Shown here piece after piece: positions 18,733-28,329 of a stretch of DNA of 64,000 nt. The translations under genes and the position numbers were made by a program. The notes beneath the pieces were generated by a model. That model was given only the letters and a program-made list of their open reading frames with translations. It did not search any database and was not told the origin of the DNA. This stretch comes from Rahnella bonaserana (lineage in GTDB: Bacteria > Pseudomonadota > Gammaproteobacteria > Enterobacterales > Enterobacteriaceae). The DNA is taken from NCBI RefSeq assembly GCF_019049675.1, contig NZ_JAFMOW010000058.1:1-64000 (forward strand), read 5' to 3'. The stretch's first letter is position 1. Each line of letters opens with the position of its first letter.

Positions 18733-19464
18733 TTAACCCAGATCGCCGAAACGAACCTGTAAGGCCGTTATCGCGGTGAGTGCTGTGGTTTCTGTACGCA
18801 GAACACGGGGTCCCAGCAGGATATCAGTAAATCCGTAGCCGGAGGTCATTGCAATTTCGTCAGCGGATAAACCGCCTTCCGGGCCAATCAGTAAGCGGAC
18901 GTGGCTTACCGGTAGCGGCAGGGTGTTAATACTGTGGCTGGCGCGCGGATGCAGGTTCAGCTTCAGGCTGTCATCCTGTTCGGCACACCAGGCTTCAAGT
19001 TGCATCGCCGGGCGAATTTCGGGGATACGGTTACGCCCGCACTGTTCGCAGGCTGCGATGGCAATTTTCTGCCATTGCTGCAGTTTTTTCTCCAGGCGTT
19101 CGCCGTCAAGTTTGACGCCGCAACGCTCGGAAAACAGTGGGGTAATGGTGTTCACGCCCAGTTCGATGGATTTCTGGATGGTAAATTCCATCTTCTCGCC
19201 GCGTGAAATCACCTGGCCGAGATGCAGATTCAGCGGGGATTCGTTATCTGACAGCACGCCTTCGCTCAGGCTGACGCGCACACTTTTCTTATCAACCTGC
19301 GTGATGCTGGCGTCGAAAACCTGATTGCTGCCATCAAATAACTGTATCGCCTGACCGGGCTGCATCCGCAGAACGCGTCCGACATGGTTGGCGGCATCTT
19401 CGCTCAGCGCAATTTCGCTGTGAGCGGTCAGGGTTTCCGGATGATAAATGCGGGGGATGCGCAT
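18733..19464 (-). CDS. rsmE: 16S rRNA (uracil1498-N3)-methyltransferase
   Basis: SPOUT-class methyltransferase for m3U1498 of 16S rRNA. 243 residues: an N-terminal PUA-like domain ([13 protein letters not shown]...[12 protein letters not shown]) and a C-terminal trefoil-knot domain with [14 protein letters not shown] and [13 protein letters not shown], the knotted SAM site. 11 bp upstream of gshB. Confidence 0.95.
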   Translation of the reverse strand: MRIPRIYHPETLTAHSEIALSEDAANHVGRVLRMQPGQAIQLFDGSNQVFDASITQVDKKSVRVSLSEGVLSDNESPLNLHLGQVISRGEKMEFTIQKSIELGVNTITPLFSERCGVKLDGERLEKKLQQWQKIAIAACEQCGRNRIPEIRPAMQLEAWCAEQDDSLKLNLHPRASHSINTLPLPVSHVRLLIGPEGGLSADEIAMTSGYGFTDILLGPRVLRTETTALTAITALQVRFGDLG

Positions 19465-19565
19465 GTGTGGCTGCTGTCCTTAAAGTCTTTTCTGAAGGGC
19501 TATTTTGGCGTGATTAGCCCGCGTTGTCGCGAGCTAATGTGCTCTGATGACGTGTTAATACTAAG

Positions 19566-20279
19566 TTAGCTTTTTCGTTGTGCGCAAGCCTGCTGAACGT
19601 AAGGGTTATGATTACCCTGTACGCTGGCGATGCGGTTATCGCGCTCACATTCCCATGAAGTCACCGGATACTGGCGATCCCAGGCGGTGAACAGCTGGGT
19701 TTGCTGACGGGACAGGTTCAGTTTGTACTGATCGCGCATGTAGAAATAGGTGCGTGCGATGGCACCACGGGCACGGGCTGGCGGCTCAGCGGCCTTAGCC
19801 TTGAAGTCGACTTTCATTTCGCAGCGACCATACTGGCCTTCCCCGCCATTCCATTGGCTGTACATAAAATTATTACGGTCGCCATTCACTTCACCAATCG
19901 CGGGCTGCAGGTTGTGCAGGTCAGTTTCTACCTGACGATAATCAGCGTTTTTCGCACAATTTTTACGTCCGCCATCCTGCCAGCATTGCATCTGATGACC
20001 AAACTGCCACGCAGGAACCACATGTTCCCACTCAATCCGGCTGGCGCGCTGTTCACTTTTTCGTACCGCGTAGCCGCAGGATTGCAGATCCGGCGTGCCC
20101 TTTTTCCCTTGCCAGCTGATGTTACAGCCGCAATAGAAGCTCGGCGCACCCTGATTAATTTTAACCGCTGCGGCCTTGGCCTGAGTGAAATTATTGATGG
20201 CATGCCCGGACTGGCTCAAGGCGCTCAGCGGCGCCAGCGCACCGATAAACAGAAAAGATAAAAACGTTTTATGAAACAT
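19566..20279 (-). CDS. endA: Endonuclease I (periplasmic/secreted DNase)
   Basis: Non-specific periplasmic double-strand DNase. From ATG 20279 the 237-residue precursor begins [20 protein letters not shown], a normal signal peptide; the longer frame starts only at a TTG and is not preferred. The nuclease motif [35 protein letters not shown]-like [16 protein letters not shown] and [15 protein letters not shown] are conserved. It is in the conserved rsmE-endA-sprT neighbourhood. Confidence 0.95.
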   Translation of the reverse strand: MFHKTFLSFLFIGALAPLSALSQSGHAINNFTQAKAAAVKINQGAPSFYCGCNISWQGKKGTPDLQSCGYAVRKSEQRASRIEWEHVVPAWQFGHQMQCWQDGGRKNCAKNADYRQVETDLHNLQPAIGEVNGDRNNFMYSQWNGGEGQYGRCEMKVDFKAKAAEPPARARGAIARTYFYMRDQYKLNLSRQQTQLFTAWDRQYPVTSWECERDNRIASVQGNHNPYVQQACAQRKS

Positions 20280-20371
20280 GTTTCTGAAAGACCTGAGACT
20301 AAAAGGCCGGAAGGGTAACGGATACAACGGGCGGTGACAATGAGACTTTGCCGTGATTAGTGATTGAAAAA

Positions 20372-20893
20372 TCAGCTATTAGTGGTGCCTTTAGCGTTGA
20401 AACGTAACAGTTCGCCACAATGGCGGCAGCGATATTCTGACTCTTTGCGCATCACTTTGTTATGGCGACGGACGGTGAGCTGATGGTCACGGCAGGCGCA
20501 TAAATACGGATAGGTTTTGCTTTGCACGGAGGCGACTTCGAACTTGTGCGTTCTGCTGGCAGAAACACCCAGCACATGTTCCATCATCCAGCGCCACTCT
20601 TTGCCGTGCGGTGCAGGTGCCCGGCCAAACCTCCGATATACCAGCAGGTGCGCCAGTTCGTGAGGCACAACTTCATCGATAAACGGCTGCTGGTTTTCCA
20701 TCAGCAATACCGGGTTGAGCCGGATTTGCCAGTGTTGCAGATAGGCGCTGCCCGCGCTGGTGCCGCGTTGCTGGTAGGTGATTTCCGGCTCAGTGTAATC
20801 GGTGCCAAAAAACTGATTTGCCATCCGGAGCTTTTCCCGAAGACAGCGCATAACGGCCTGTTGCAGGGCGATGGGGAGACGTGAGGTTTTCAT
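20372..20893 (-). CDS. sprT: SprT family zinc-binding protein
   Basis: A 173-residue SprT/YggI protein from ATG 20893 ([15 protein letters not shown]), matching the E. coli start. The zinc metalloprotease-like motif HELAH (in [17 protein letters not shown]) is followed by a C-terminal zinc ribbon with paired Cys (CACRDHQL ... [10 protein letters not shown]). Biochemical role is not established in bacteria. The upstream alternative start is a TTG. Confidence 0.92.
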   Translation of the reverse strand: MKTSRLPIALQQAVMRCLREKLRMANQFFGTDYTEPEITYQQRGTSAGSAYLQHWQIRLNPVLLMENQQPFIDEVVPHELAHLLVYRRFGRAPAPHGKEWRWMMEHVLGVSASRTHKFEVASVQSKTYPYLCACRDHQLTVRRHNKVMRKESEYRCRHCGELLRFNAKGTTNS

Positions 20894-20935
20894 CTGGCGA
20901 AGGATAAATCTGGCGGGGGAGAGATGCAATATGGA

Positions 20936-20961
20936 ATTCCTCCCCTTTGCAGGGGAGGAAT
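20936..20961 (-). terminator. Hairpin between galP and sprT
   Basis: A strong near-perfect stem (attcctcccc / ggggaggaat) 23 bp after galP. A smaller stem GCCTGT/ACAGGC at 20967-20983 abuts the galP stop codon. Neither has a long T-tract. Confidence 0.5.
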
Positions 20962-20983
20962 GGCAGGCCTGTTTATGACAGGC

Positions 20984-22378
20984 TTATTTACCAATATCGC
21001 GCAGGGCTTCGCCTTTCATCAGGTTGCGTTCGATGTGTTCCAGAGAGACGTTTTTAGTCTCAGGGATCAGCGCAATGGTGATGAAGATGAAGACCACGTT
21101 CAGCGCGGCGTACACCCAGAAGGTGTTGGCGTTGCCCAGGCTGTCGAGCATGGTCAGGAAGGTGGCGCCGACGATCATGTTGGCAATCCAGTTGGTCGCG
21201 GTGGACACTGTGATACCAAAATCGCGGCCTTTCAGCGGCTGAATTTCAGAACACAGAACCCAGATCAGCGGGCCGGCGCTCATCGCAAAACCAACGATAA
21301 ACATCAGCAGCATAGCGATAGAGAAGTATTTCGCCGCATCGGATTCCACACCGATATGCAGCATAGTACCCAGTACGCCCATACCGACTGCCATCACCAG
21401 GAAGCCCAGTTTCAGCGTTGGTTTACGGCCCCAGCGGTCAACCAGACCGATGGCAATGAAGGTCGCCAGAACGTTGACCAGACCGACGATAACCGTGCCC
21501 CACATCTGCTGAGAGGTGCTGGCGAAACCGGCGATGCCGAAGATTTTTGGTGCGTAGTACATGATGACGTTCATACCGGTGAACTGCTGCATCACCTGCA
21601 AGAGAATGCCGAGGTAAACCGCACGACGGAAGTTTTTGTTGTTAACAAACAGACCCCATCCGCTTTGTTTTACTTTCAGACTCTCACGGATTTCATCCAG
21701 TTCGCGTTTTGCCTGCTCGCTGGAATCACGCAGTTTTTCCAGTACGCGGCGCGCCTTACCGTCATCGCCACGTGCTGCCAGCCAGCGCGGGCTGTCCGGG
21801 AGGAAGAAGACACCAATCAGCAGCAGCAACGCAGGAATAGTGATGATACCCAGCATCCAGCGCCATGCGCCGGTGTAGCTGAACGCGGTATCAGACAGAT
21901 ACGCGGCCAGAATACCGATGGTGATCATCAGCTGATACATGGAAATCATGCTGCCGCGGATTTTCTCCGGTGCGATTTCTGACAGGTAAATTGGCGCGGT
22001 GTAAGAGGCGATACCGACCGCCAGACCCAGCAGAACGCGGGCAACAATCAGGATTTCTGCATTTGGCGCAAAGGCAGAACACAGGGAGCCGATAACGAAC
22101 AGAACTGCGCCGATCATCAGGCTGTATTTACGTCCCAGGCGGAAGTTCAGCCAGCCGCTGCCGACAGCACCGACGGCGGCACCAAACATCATGGAACTGA
22201 CAACCCATTCCTGTTGATGGTTTGTGATCTGGAAGTCATGGCTGATAAAGGGCAGGGCACCAGCGATGACGCCGATATCAAGGCCGAACAGCAGTCCGGC
22301 CAGTGCAGCAAGAAAACAGACAAAGAAAGTGACGCTTTTATTCGAGCGTTTTCCTTTGGTCGAAGTTGAGTTGTTCAT
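20984..22378 (-). CDS. galP: Galactose:H+ symporter
   Basis: MFS sugar porter. Starting at ATG 22378 (GGAGA ribosome site) gives 464 residues, the E. coli GalP length, with N-terminus [19 protein letters not shown]. Sugar-porter marks: [11 protein letters not shown] after TM2, [15 protein letters not shown] after TM4, [14 protein letters not shown] in TM7, [12 protein letters not shown], and [12 protein letters not shown] after TM12. Upstream lie a CRP site and two GalR/GalS-type operators. With lacY and the lac operon at 50 kb, this cell could import both lactose and galactose. Confidence 0.93.
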   Translation of the reverse strand: MNNSTSTKGKRSNKSVTFFVCFLAALAGLLFGLDIGVIAGALPFISHDFQITNHQQEWVVSSMMFGAAVGAVGSGWLNFRLGRKYSLMIGAVLFVIGSLCSAFAPNAEILIVARVLLGLAVGIASYTAPIYLSEIAPEKIRGSMISMYQLMITIGILAAYLSDTAFSYTGAWRWMLGIITIPALLLLIGVFFLPDSPRWLAARGDDGKARRVLEKLRDSSEQAKRELDEIRESLKVKQSGWGLFVNNKNFRRAVYLGILLQVMQQFTGMNVIMYYAPKIFGIAGFASTSQQMWGTVIVGLVNVLATFIAIGLVDRWGRKPTLKLGFLVMAVGMGVLGTMLHIGVESDAAKYFSIAMLLMFIVGFAMSAGPLIWVLCSEIQPLKGRDFGITVSTATNWIANMIVGATFLTMLDSLGNANTFWVYAALNVVFIFITIALIPETKNVSLEHIERNLMKGEALRDIGK

Positions 22379-22394
22379 CCGGTCTCCAAAATAA

Positions 22395-22408
22395 TGCAAT
22401 CGTTTTGA
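22395..22408. promoter_or_regulatory. Candidate second GalR/GalS operator
   Basis: TGCAATCGTTTTGA, a partial LacI/GalR-family palindrome about 17 bp upstream of the galP start codon, downstream of the probable promoter. Confidence 0.45.
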
Positions 22409-22459
22409 GTTTGTAATAATGCTTAGGCTGTTATGTTATTTACCCTGCGCACAGCTTAA

Positions 22460-22475
22460 CGTGAACCCGCTCACA
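22460..22475. promoter_or_regulatory. CRP site upstream of galP
   Basis: cGTGA-N6-TCACA, matching 9 of 10 consensus half-site bases, 82-97 bp upstream of the galP start codon and beside the Gal operator. E. coli galP is likewise CRP-activated. Confidence 0.65.
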
Positions 22476-22477
22476 GT

Positions 22478-22494
22478 GTTGTAATCGTTTACAC
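22478..22494. promoter_or_regulatory. GalR/GalS operator upstream of galP
   Basis: GTTGTAATCGTTTACAC; its reverse complement GTGTAAACGATTACAAC is close to the gal operator consensus GTGTAANCGNTTNCAC. It abuts the CRP site. Confidence 0.7.
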
Positions 22495-22686
22495 TTATAG
22501 GTGTGATTGGGTGTCTTGTTTTTGAAGGGTTTCAAACGGATAGCGTAACAGGAAGGGGATGTGCCGGAGAGTAATAGCCCAGAAATTGATTTATATCAAT
22601 CAATACAGTGTTTCAAACTTTTACATATACAAATAACTAATTAATTTATAACAAGTTATGTTCTGTAACCGTTTTCATTATGACCA

Positions 22687-23436
22687 TTACTTAAACGGAA
22701 AACTCTCCACTTCCTGCTTTTGAGTGTAATCGTTGAAATACTCGATTCTGATTTTTTCAGACGATGCTGAAGCGGAAAACGTTAACGCCGGAGAGTACGG
22801 CTTTCCAGGATAGACGTTTTTCTTCAGCTCTTTCCACTGGCAGCGGGCCTCGTTTTTATCGCTGTCACATAGTCCGATACGTTTCACTAACAGATGAATG
22901 TTTCCGGTGTTGGTGATTTTCTGAGCGGAGACGTCCCACCCGAGTTTTGCTACCTGTTTTGCAGGGGGCACCATCACCACCACGCCCCAGACAATGGTCA
23001 GGCTCAGATCGCTGGTGAAGTTTTTATCACTTCCGGTGTTTTTAAACTCCTCCGGTGTCATCGACTGAAAATGGACGCGGTAGATTTTTTCCTGGTTGCT
23101 TTCGCCCAGGCTGACGATCCTCACGGGCTGACTGTTACCCGCAGGCAAGCCAAATTTCAGCGGCGAAACCACCAGACTATTCTGCGCGCCCTGCTGCGCA
23201 GGCGTTTCGTTTTCCTGAGCGGTGCCCGGGTTGTGAACCTCAGTGATTTTTCCCTGAATATACTGCGTTGTTTCACTTTTTGAACTGATGACTAACGTCG
23301 TTGCATACTGCTCATTGAGCATCACTTTCATTGGTGAAACGGTGATATTGGCAAAACACAGGGCAGGCATGGCCAGCACCAGTAACGGGAGCATTTGCAG
23401 ACCGGAGACCGGCCATTGTTTTTGTAACCTGCGCAT
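22687..23436 (-). CDS. Second periplasmic fimbrial chaperone of the alpha-fimbrial operon
   Basis: 249 residues from ATG 23436, chosen because AAGGA lies just upstream and it gives a good signal peptide (MRRLQKQWPVSGLQMLPLLV... FA-N). The mature part is PapD-like: ITVSPMKVMLNEQYATTLVI, PLKFGLPAGNSQPVRIVSLG with the G1/linker region, YRVHFQSMTPEE, and a C-terminal Ig-like domain. It is homologous to the first chaperone gene (28330) but divergent. A second chaperone at the operon end recalls ecpE of the ECP/Mat operon. It could serve the tip adhesin encoded 56 bp upstream. Confidence 0.85.
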   Translation of the reverse strand: MRRLQKQWPVSGLQMLPLLVLAMPALCFANITVSPMKVMLNEQYATTLVISSKSETTQYIQGKITEVHNPGTAQENETPAQQGAQNSLVVSPLKFGLPAGNSQPVRIVSLGESNQEKIYRVHFQSMTPEEFKNTGSDKNFTSDLSLTIVWGVVVMVPPAKQVAKLGWDVSAQKITNTGNIHLLVKRIGLCDSDKNEARCQWKELKKNVYPGKPYSPALTFSASASSEKIRIEYFNDYTQKQEVESFPFK

Positions 23437-23492
23437 AAAAATCCTTACGTTAGATATGGTGATGAAGTGCAGTCCTTTGCCCGGAGTTTCGC

Positions 23493-24593
23493 CTAAAGCT
23501 GCGGTGTAAAGTCCACGATCAAGTGTCCGGTATAATGTCCGGCTTGTTTGCTGCTGATCTGAATAGGTTTTGTACTTAATGTCAGCGGTACAGGGACGCA
23601 CGTCACCGGCTCGGGTATGCCGGGCAGAAGCACGGGCCGCACTGGCGCAGAGGATATATCCGGAATCACATTATCCTTACCCCGGTCCACGGTCATTGTG
23701 CTGCCATCGGGCAAATGCATCGCGACCTGATAATCGATGCGTCCTGATTCCACACTGGTATCCCCCGTATCGTGATAGAGGGAAAAATCGTCATTACCAC
23801 GTGATGCAGAGCCTTTAGGCTGGTCGGTAAATTTGACCGTGAAACTGCTGCTGTAGGAGTCAAAGCCGTCGTAAAGACACATATCAATATTTGCCAAACC
23901 CGTCATCTGTGACTGGTTTCCGCCCGATCCGGGCAGCGGGCGTAAATTAAGATCAATCCGCGGCGCGGCTGAGGAAAACTCCGGGAAATAAATTTGTACA
24001 TTATTATTATCGGTCACATTGAGGTTGATATACGCCACCCAGTCAGCCAGCTTTTGACGGGGCTCCCACTCTGTCAGCGCCATATCAAGTTTGGCATGCC
24101 AGATCCCCCCTGTGGGGAATTTGGCTATTTCACTTTTCGGAATATAAAAAGTGGCGAGCGCAGTATAGCTGGCACTGGCACCCACTGCGGCGGCCTCGAT
24201 ATGATAGGGGCCATAGCCACCCACCATTCGTGATGCCTTCACCGTTAACCTGGCAGCGGCGCCGGTCCTTTTTTCCACAAAGAGTAAAACGATATCGGTC
24301 GTCCCTGTAATATTTCCAGAGTCTTCTGCCTTAGGTTCGGTTGGGCATTTACCATTGGTTGAATCCGTGCTGCTAAGGCATACCCAGGTATTTCTTGCAT
24401 AAGGGAGTGGGTACTCGCCATTCCCCCCTGATTCATCTTTCCAGATATAAGTGTCCGTGGGGGATGCTTTGTCTACAGTGGCGTTGATGGATGTATTGCG
24501 TCCGGCGGGCGGTTCAGCATAACAACTGACGCTGACAGATATAATCGAAAGAAATAGTATTAAAAAATGAATACTTCTAAGTACGTTCCGCAT
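23493..24593 (-). CDS. Alpha-fimbria tip adhesin (CfaE/CblD type)
   Basis: 366 residues with signal peptide (MRNVLRSIHFLILFLSIISV... CYA-E). The pattern fits a minor tip adhesin of the CFA/I class: a Cys pair early (NTWVCLSSTD... GKCPTE), AYINLNVTDNNNVQIYFPEF, then the conserved boundary segment MTGLANIDMCLYDGFDSYS that marks the start of the pilin domain in CfaE/CblD. The receptor is not predictable. It is preceded by a 362-bp non-coding gap after the usher gene, unusual within such operons. Confidence 0.82.
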   Translation of the reverse strand: MRNVLRSIHFLILFLSIISVSVSCYAEPPAGRNTSINATVDKASPTDTYIWKDESGGNGEYPLPYARNTWVCLSSTDSTNGKCPTEPKAEDSGNITGTTDIVLLFVEKRTGAAARLTVKASRMVGGYGPYHIEAAAVGASASYTALATFYIPKSEIAKFPTGGIWHAKLDMALTEWEPRQKLADWVAYINLNVTDNNNVQIYFPEFSSAAPRIDLNLRPLPGSGGNQSQMTGLANIDMCLYDGFDSYSSSFTVKFTDQPKGSASRGNDDFSLYHDTGDTSVESGRIDYQVAMHLPDGSTMTVDRGKDNVIPDISSAPVRPVLLPGIPEPVTCVPVPLTLSTKPIQISSKQAGHYTGHLIVDFTPQL

Positions 24594-24955
24594 CTTATTC
24601 CCCCGACACCCTGCATTACAGGTTGTCTTTATCTGACTTCTGATAAATGATCCCGCTATCGATCATATTGCTGTTTTTTTCTCCCCCATTGAATATAGAC
24701 TGATAGGGTTCATGAGGAAGAAATAGCTTAGTTTTAATCTCACCACTGGCTTTAAGTCATTTAAACGAAGAATTACCCGTTAAACTCAAAGCTGCGATGT
24801 GAATGACACAATTAAATGTCCTGATTGTTTGTTATTTTTATAATAAATTTTTGCTGAACATCTGTAGTACTGTATTCGGCACTTGAACGTGCGTGCAGAC
24901 AATAAAACTCATCATATTATGATAATCGGGTAAGACTTTTTCATTGTGATGTTTT
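24594..24955. other. 362-bp AT-rich gap inside the alpha-fimbrial operon
   Basis: No ORF with a ribosome site was found on either strand. The stretch is AT-rich and separates the usher stop codon from the adhesin start. It may hold a separate promoter for adhesin and second chaperone, or be a remnant; I see no recognisable site. Confidence 0.5.
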
Positions 24956-27649
24956 TCATTTCATCTCCCGAATATATTCCGGTAAGTCAGCAAACTGAGC
25001 GGGTTTGCACAATGTTTTACCCACATAACGTACTACGTCCCGGCTGGATTTAATGGTCACCGCACATTGATAGGTCTGATGGTTGCTGCTGACATACAGT
25101 GTTTTCGCCAGAGAATTCATCTCTGCGGTAAATCCACCATCTTCTGAAATGCTGAAAGCAGTGGCATTAAGCATCGTGCTATTAGCCAGCGGGATACCTG
25201 TTGCGGTAGTCAGTTGTCCGACATAGGTGTAATGCGATTCCATTGTCACTTCACGCAGTTTCATTTTTCCCGGCAGGAGGAATAAATTCTGACTGCCTGC
25301 GCCCTGAGTAATGCTGGCCTGGCTGCCGTTGCTGGCATCACGACTTTCATTGACGGACACTTTTCCTTCTTCAAAACCAGTGACCGGGAACAGGGCTTTG
25401 CTGTTCTGTTTCATTTGCGTGGCTCCGCCGCCCTGGACAGACACGTCTATCAACGCATCATCTGCTGCATCCGGATCTTCTTCGTTGCCTTTCACTTTCA
25501 CCGCCACGGCCGCACCCGGTGAACCCGCGCCACCTGGCCCCAGGAAGAAGCCGGATTTAGAGACTGCAATGGAAGAACTGTAGCTGCCGGTCACCGCGCT
25601 CTCATGACTTTTTTGCTGGTTGTTATAACTGTCGGAAAGGGTCAGTTCACCCTCGCCATGCTGGCTGTTGAGGCGGCCATGAATTGCGGCGTTAGCGTTA
25701 TCAGTGTCAGTGCCACCTATATCAATACCCAGTTCGCGCTCGTTATTGCTGCCCCAGTCCCAGTTCTGGCTGGCGTTGTAGGTCATCTGCCCGTCGCCGT
25801 TCTGGCTGCCCTGGTAATCAGTGCTGAGTGAGGTGTTGCTGCTGCGAAGCTGTGCATCTTTTGGTGTATTGCGCGACAGGGAGAAGCCCACGTAGACCCC
25901 TTTGTCGTTATCACTGTCACTGCTGCTTTGACGCCGGTATGTGCCAAATCGCGTGGTAATAGTCATTTTCTTCCAGTTGAAACTCTTATTCATGCTCAGC
26001 TGTAAGGTGTTCGAGGTACTCTGTGATTCGGTGTTATTGATCATGTTGTCTTCAAAAGGCTTTGTAGGATCGTATGACGATGAGTCCGGCGAGAGGCTGG
26101 TGTTTTTATTGTATGTATAGCCCAGCGAAGCCGACCAACCTTTGACCGGCACCGAAAATGTGGCGTTAACGGATTCGTAGCAACCGATATCGGCATAGTC
26201 ATTTTCGTCGACGTCGGCACTGGTGCAGCTTTTGCCGTATGCAGCATTACGGTAGACACTCAGGGAAAAGCCGTCGTTATAGCTGATTTGCTCAACGTTC
26301 CCCCTGGAACCTTCGGTGCCGCCAAAGACACTGGCCTGCATATCCAGCACGCCGTCGATCAGTTTTCCGTTAAAACCGTGCGTCCATTGCAGACCCGTTT
26401 CGCCGTAATTTTCATTATCCGTATTGGCAATGCCCGCCGTCGCCGTCAGTTCGGCAAACACGGACAGACGAGCCCCGGCTTGCACCACCGGCTTGCGTGA
26501 CGTGCTGTTATTGTCATCATCATTATTGTTTGAACTGACAACTTTGTTATCGGCCGTCTCGCCAGCCTGGATAAACCACTGCATATGCCCGTCGCTGATC
26601 CCGCCGGTTTTGGTAAACGGCTGAGTATCGGTGCGCACGAGCTGATTATTCTCATAAATTCTCAGGGTGACGGCATAACTGCCGCTTGGGAAGTTGCCGG
26701 TATCGAGCGTATTTGAACCGTTGTTGAGATAAAACGTCCCGAGCAACTGATTGCCACGATAAGCATCCACACGGGATTTACTGGAAAGCAGTACCACCAG
26801 CGGCGAACCTTTACTGGCCTCTGCGAGATTCAGGTAGCTCAGGGAGCTCCCGGCACGCAGGCCATCGATCGCATTCAGCGGCAGCTGAGAGAAACTGATA
26901 TTGCCACCGAGATTGCTGGAGAGATCGCGTGAGTCCATCCGCCCGGCCTGCACATAGTGGCGCTTGCCTATATTTTGACGGAAATAAAAGTCATCGACGG
27001 ACACCGTCTGGTTGTCGCTGTCGTCACTTTTGTAAGAATCGAGTGACCAGTCAAAACCGACATAGCCGTTGGTCAGGATGCCCAGTGCGCCTGAGCCCTG
27101 TAATGACAGGCTCTGATAGTCATCCTGCGCCGCCACATTCAGGGTTTGCTGATGAATCAACGCATTTTCAGTCTGCGTTGACGGGGTGTAATAAAGCGTT
27201 TTGCCACCAGATTCCGGCAGCAGTTTTTTACTAACAAAAACGTCAGCCGCGCTGTTATTTTCATCATAAATCAGTGCCAGGGAATCGGTATCCAGATAAC
27301 CGCAGCCAGTGGCATTAGCGTTACTACCGCAAACCAGGTTGCCGTGTCGCGCAAGAGGCGCTGATAACGTCGTCAGCATTTGCTGGTAATCGGGGGTGCC
27401 AGCTTTCAGCGGCAGATTTAAGGCGTTGAGCACCGACTGAGGTTCTTTGAACTGGACGGTTTCCAGCGTAACGTTGGCTTCAAATAAACCGGCTGACTGG
27501 CCGAGCAGGTTGACGTTCAGCCAGACATTCTGACCAGAGACCAGTTCTTCAAAACCGGGTGGAACATCTGAGCCTGCTAAAGCAAGATTGCTGAATAAAG
27601 CACAATGAATGGCCAGAAAGCAAAGCGACACTTTCAGATTGGGTTTCAT
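24956..27649 (-). CDS. Alpha-type (CfaC/CblC) fimbrial outer-membrane usher
   Basis: Outer-membrane pore that receives chaperone-subunit complexes and polymerises the fimbria. From ATG 27649 (AGGA upstream; the extra six codons start with TTG) it is 897 residues. It has a signal peptide MKPNLKVSLCFLAIHCALFS, an N-terminal domain without the FimD-type signature, a long beta-barrel region with many Ser/Asn/Asp-rich loops, a plug-like segment and a C-terminal Cys pair (YQCAVTIKSS ... LCKPAQF). Length and features fit the CFA/I class rather than FimD. An attenuator-like hairpin precedes it. Confidence 0.88.
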   Translation of the reverse strand: MKPNLKVSLCFLAIHCALFSNLALAGSDVPPGFEELVSGQNVWLNVNLLGQSAGLFEANVTLETVQFKEPQSVLNALNLPLKAGTPDYQQMLTTLSAPLARHGNLVCGSNANATGCGYLDTDSLALIYDENNSAADVFVSKKLLPESGGKTLYYTPSTQTENALIHQQTLNVAAQDDYQSLSLQGSGALGILTNGYVGFDWSLDSYKSDDSDNQTVSVDDFYFRQNIGKRHYVQAGRMDSRDLSSNLGGNISFSQLPLNAIDGLRAGSSLSYLNLAEASKGSPLVVLLSSKSRVDAYRGNQLLGTFYLNNGSNTLDTGNFPSGSYAVTLRIYENNQLVRTDTQPFTKTGGISDGHMQWFIQAGETADNKVVSSNNNDDDNNSTSRKPVVQAGARLSVFAELTATAGIANTDNENYGETGLQWTHGFNGKLIDGVLDMQASVFGGTEGSRGNVEQISYNDGFSLSVYRNAAYGKSCTSADVDENDYADIGCYESVNATFSVPVKGWSASLGYTYNKNTSLSPDSSSYDPTKPFEDNMINNTESQSTSNTLQLSMNKSFNWKKMTITTRFGTYRRQSSSDSDNDKGVYVGFSLSRNTPKDAQLRSSNTSLSTDYQGSQNGDGQMTYNASQNWDWGSNNERELGIDIGGTDTDNANAAIHGRLNSQHGEGELTLSDSYNNQQKSHESAVTGSYSSSIAVSKSGFFLGPGGAGSPGAAVAVKVKGNEEDPDAADDALIDVSVQGGGATQMKQNSKALFPVTGFEEGKVSVNESRDASNGSQASITQGAGSQNLFLLPGKMKLREVTMESHYTYVGQLTTATGIPLANSTMLNATAFSISEDGGFTAEMNSLAKTLYVSSNHQTYQCAVTIKSSRDVVRYVGKTLCKPAQFADLPEYIREMK

Positions 27650-27688
27650 TATTTTTCCTTTATTCAAAAATCCATGAGGTGAAAAAGA

Positions 27689-27711
27689 ATCGGCCTGATT
27701 AACAGGCCGAT
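27689..27711 (-). terminator. Attenuator-like terminator between pilin and usher
   Basis: Minus-strand stem ATCGGCCTG / CAGGCCGAT with 5-nt loop followed by TTCTTTTT. Placed between the major pilin and the usher, it would allow partial read-through and keep pilin in excess. Confidence 0.75.
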
Positions 27712-27738
27712 ATGGAGTGATTCAGGCGGGCTGAACAC

Positions 27739-28242
27739 TTATGGCGTTACAGTTGCCTGAGTCAGTACAACGCTGACAATGCCGCTGTAGTTACCGGAAG
27801 CAACAGGTGCCTGAGTGGTCTGGCTGATGATCAGAGGCTGAATGATGGAACCGTTCGCTGTATCACCGTTAGGGAACAGCATGTTCGCGCTCATGGTCTG
27901 CTGTGTCTCAGTCAGGGTCAGGTCGCCGTATTTCACGGTCAGTGGGATTTTTGGGTTGACGCCGACGGTATCCATTAATTGCGGAGTACCTGCCAGGTTG
28001 ATATTCACGTCTTTTTCCGCATCATTTGAATAGATTTTGGTGGACTGTGTAATAGGCTCCAGACCCAGGCCTGGCATATAACGCATTTCCATCGTAGAAG
28101 GTAATACTTCGCCGGTATCAGTGGTCATATCCAAAGTCGCATCAATGTTTGCAGTTACAGTAATATCTTTCTGAACTGCATAAGCATTAATAGCCATACC
28201 CATGATCACTGTCGCCATCAATGGCTTGATAACTGATTTCAT
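27739..28242 (-). CDS. Alpha-type major fimbrial subunit (CFA/I, CblA family)
   Basis: 167 residues with a signal peptide ending NAYA-V, then QKDITVTANIDATLDM, closely following the CfaB mature N-terminus pattern (VEKNITVTASVDP). It also has the internal LAGTPQLMD and C-terminal ASGNYSGIVSVVLTQ segments typical of the class. No Cys pair, as in CFA/I pilins and unlike FimA. AAGGA ribosome site before the ATG. Second gene of the operon. Confidence 0.9.
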   Translation of the reverse strand: MKSVIKPLMATVIMGMAINAYAVQKDITVTANIDATLDMTTDTGEVLPSTMEMRYMPGLGLEPITQSTKIYSNDAEKDVNINLAGTPQLMDTVGVNPKIPLTVKYGDLTLTETQQTMSANMLFPNGDTANGSIIQPLIISQTTQAPVASGNYSGIVSVVLTQATVTP

Positions 28243-28329
28243 TATTTAATTCCTTAATTTAGAGGTGCACATTGCTATGCGGATTTTATAACGAGGGTTT
28301 ACTTTATTTTCTGCACAAGATAACAGGGC

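Noticed and set aside
22664..22677. TGTAACCGTTTTCA as a third Gal-type operator
   Set aside because: Only one half resembles the consensus and it lies next to the fimbrial chaperone stop codon, far from the galP promoter.
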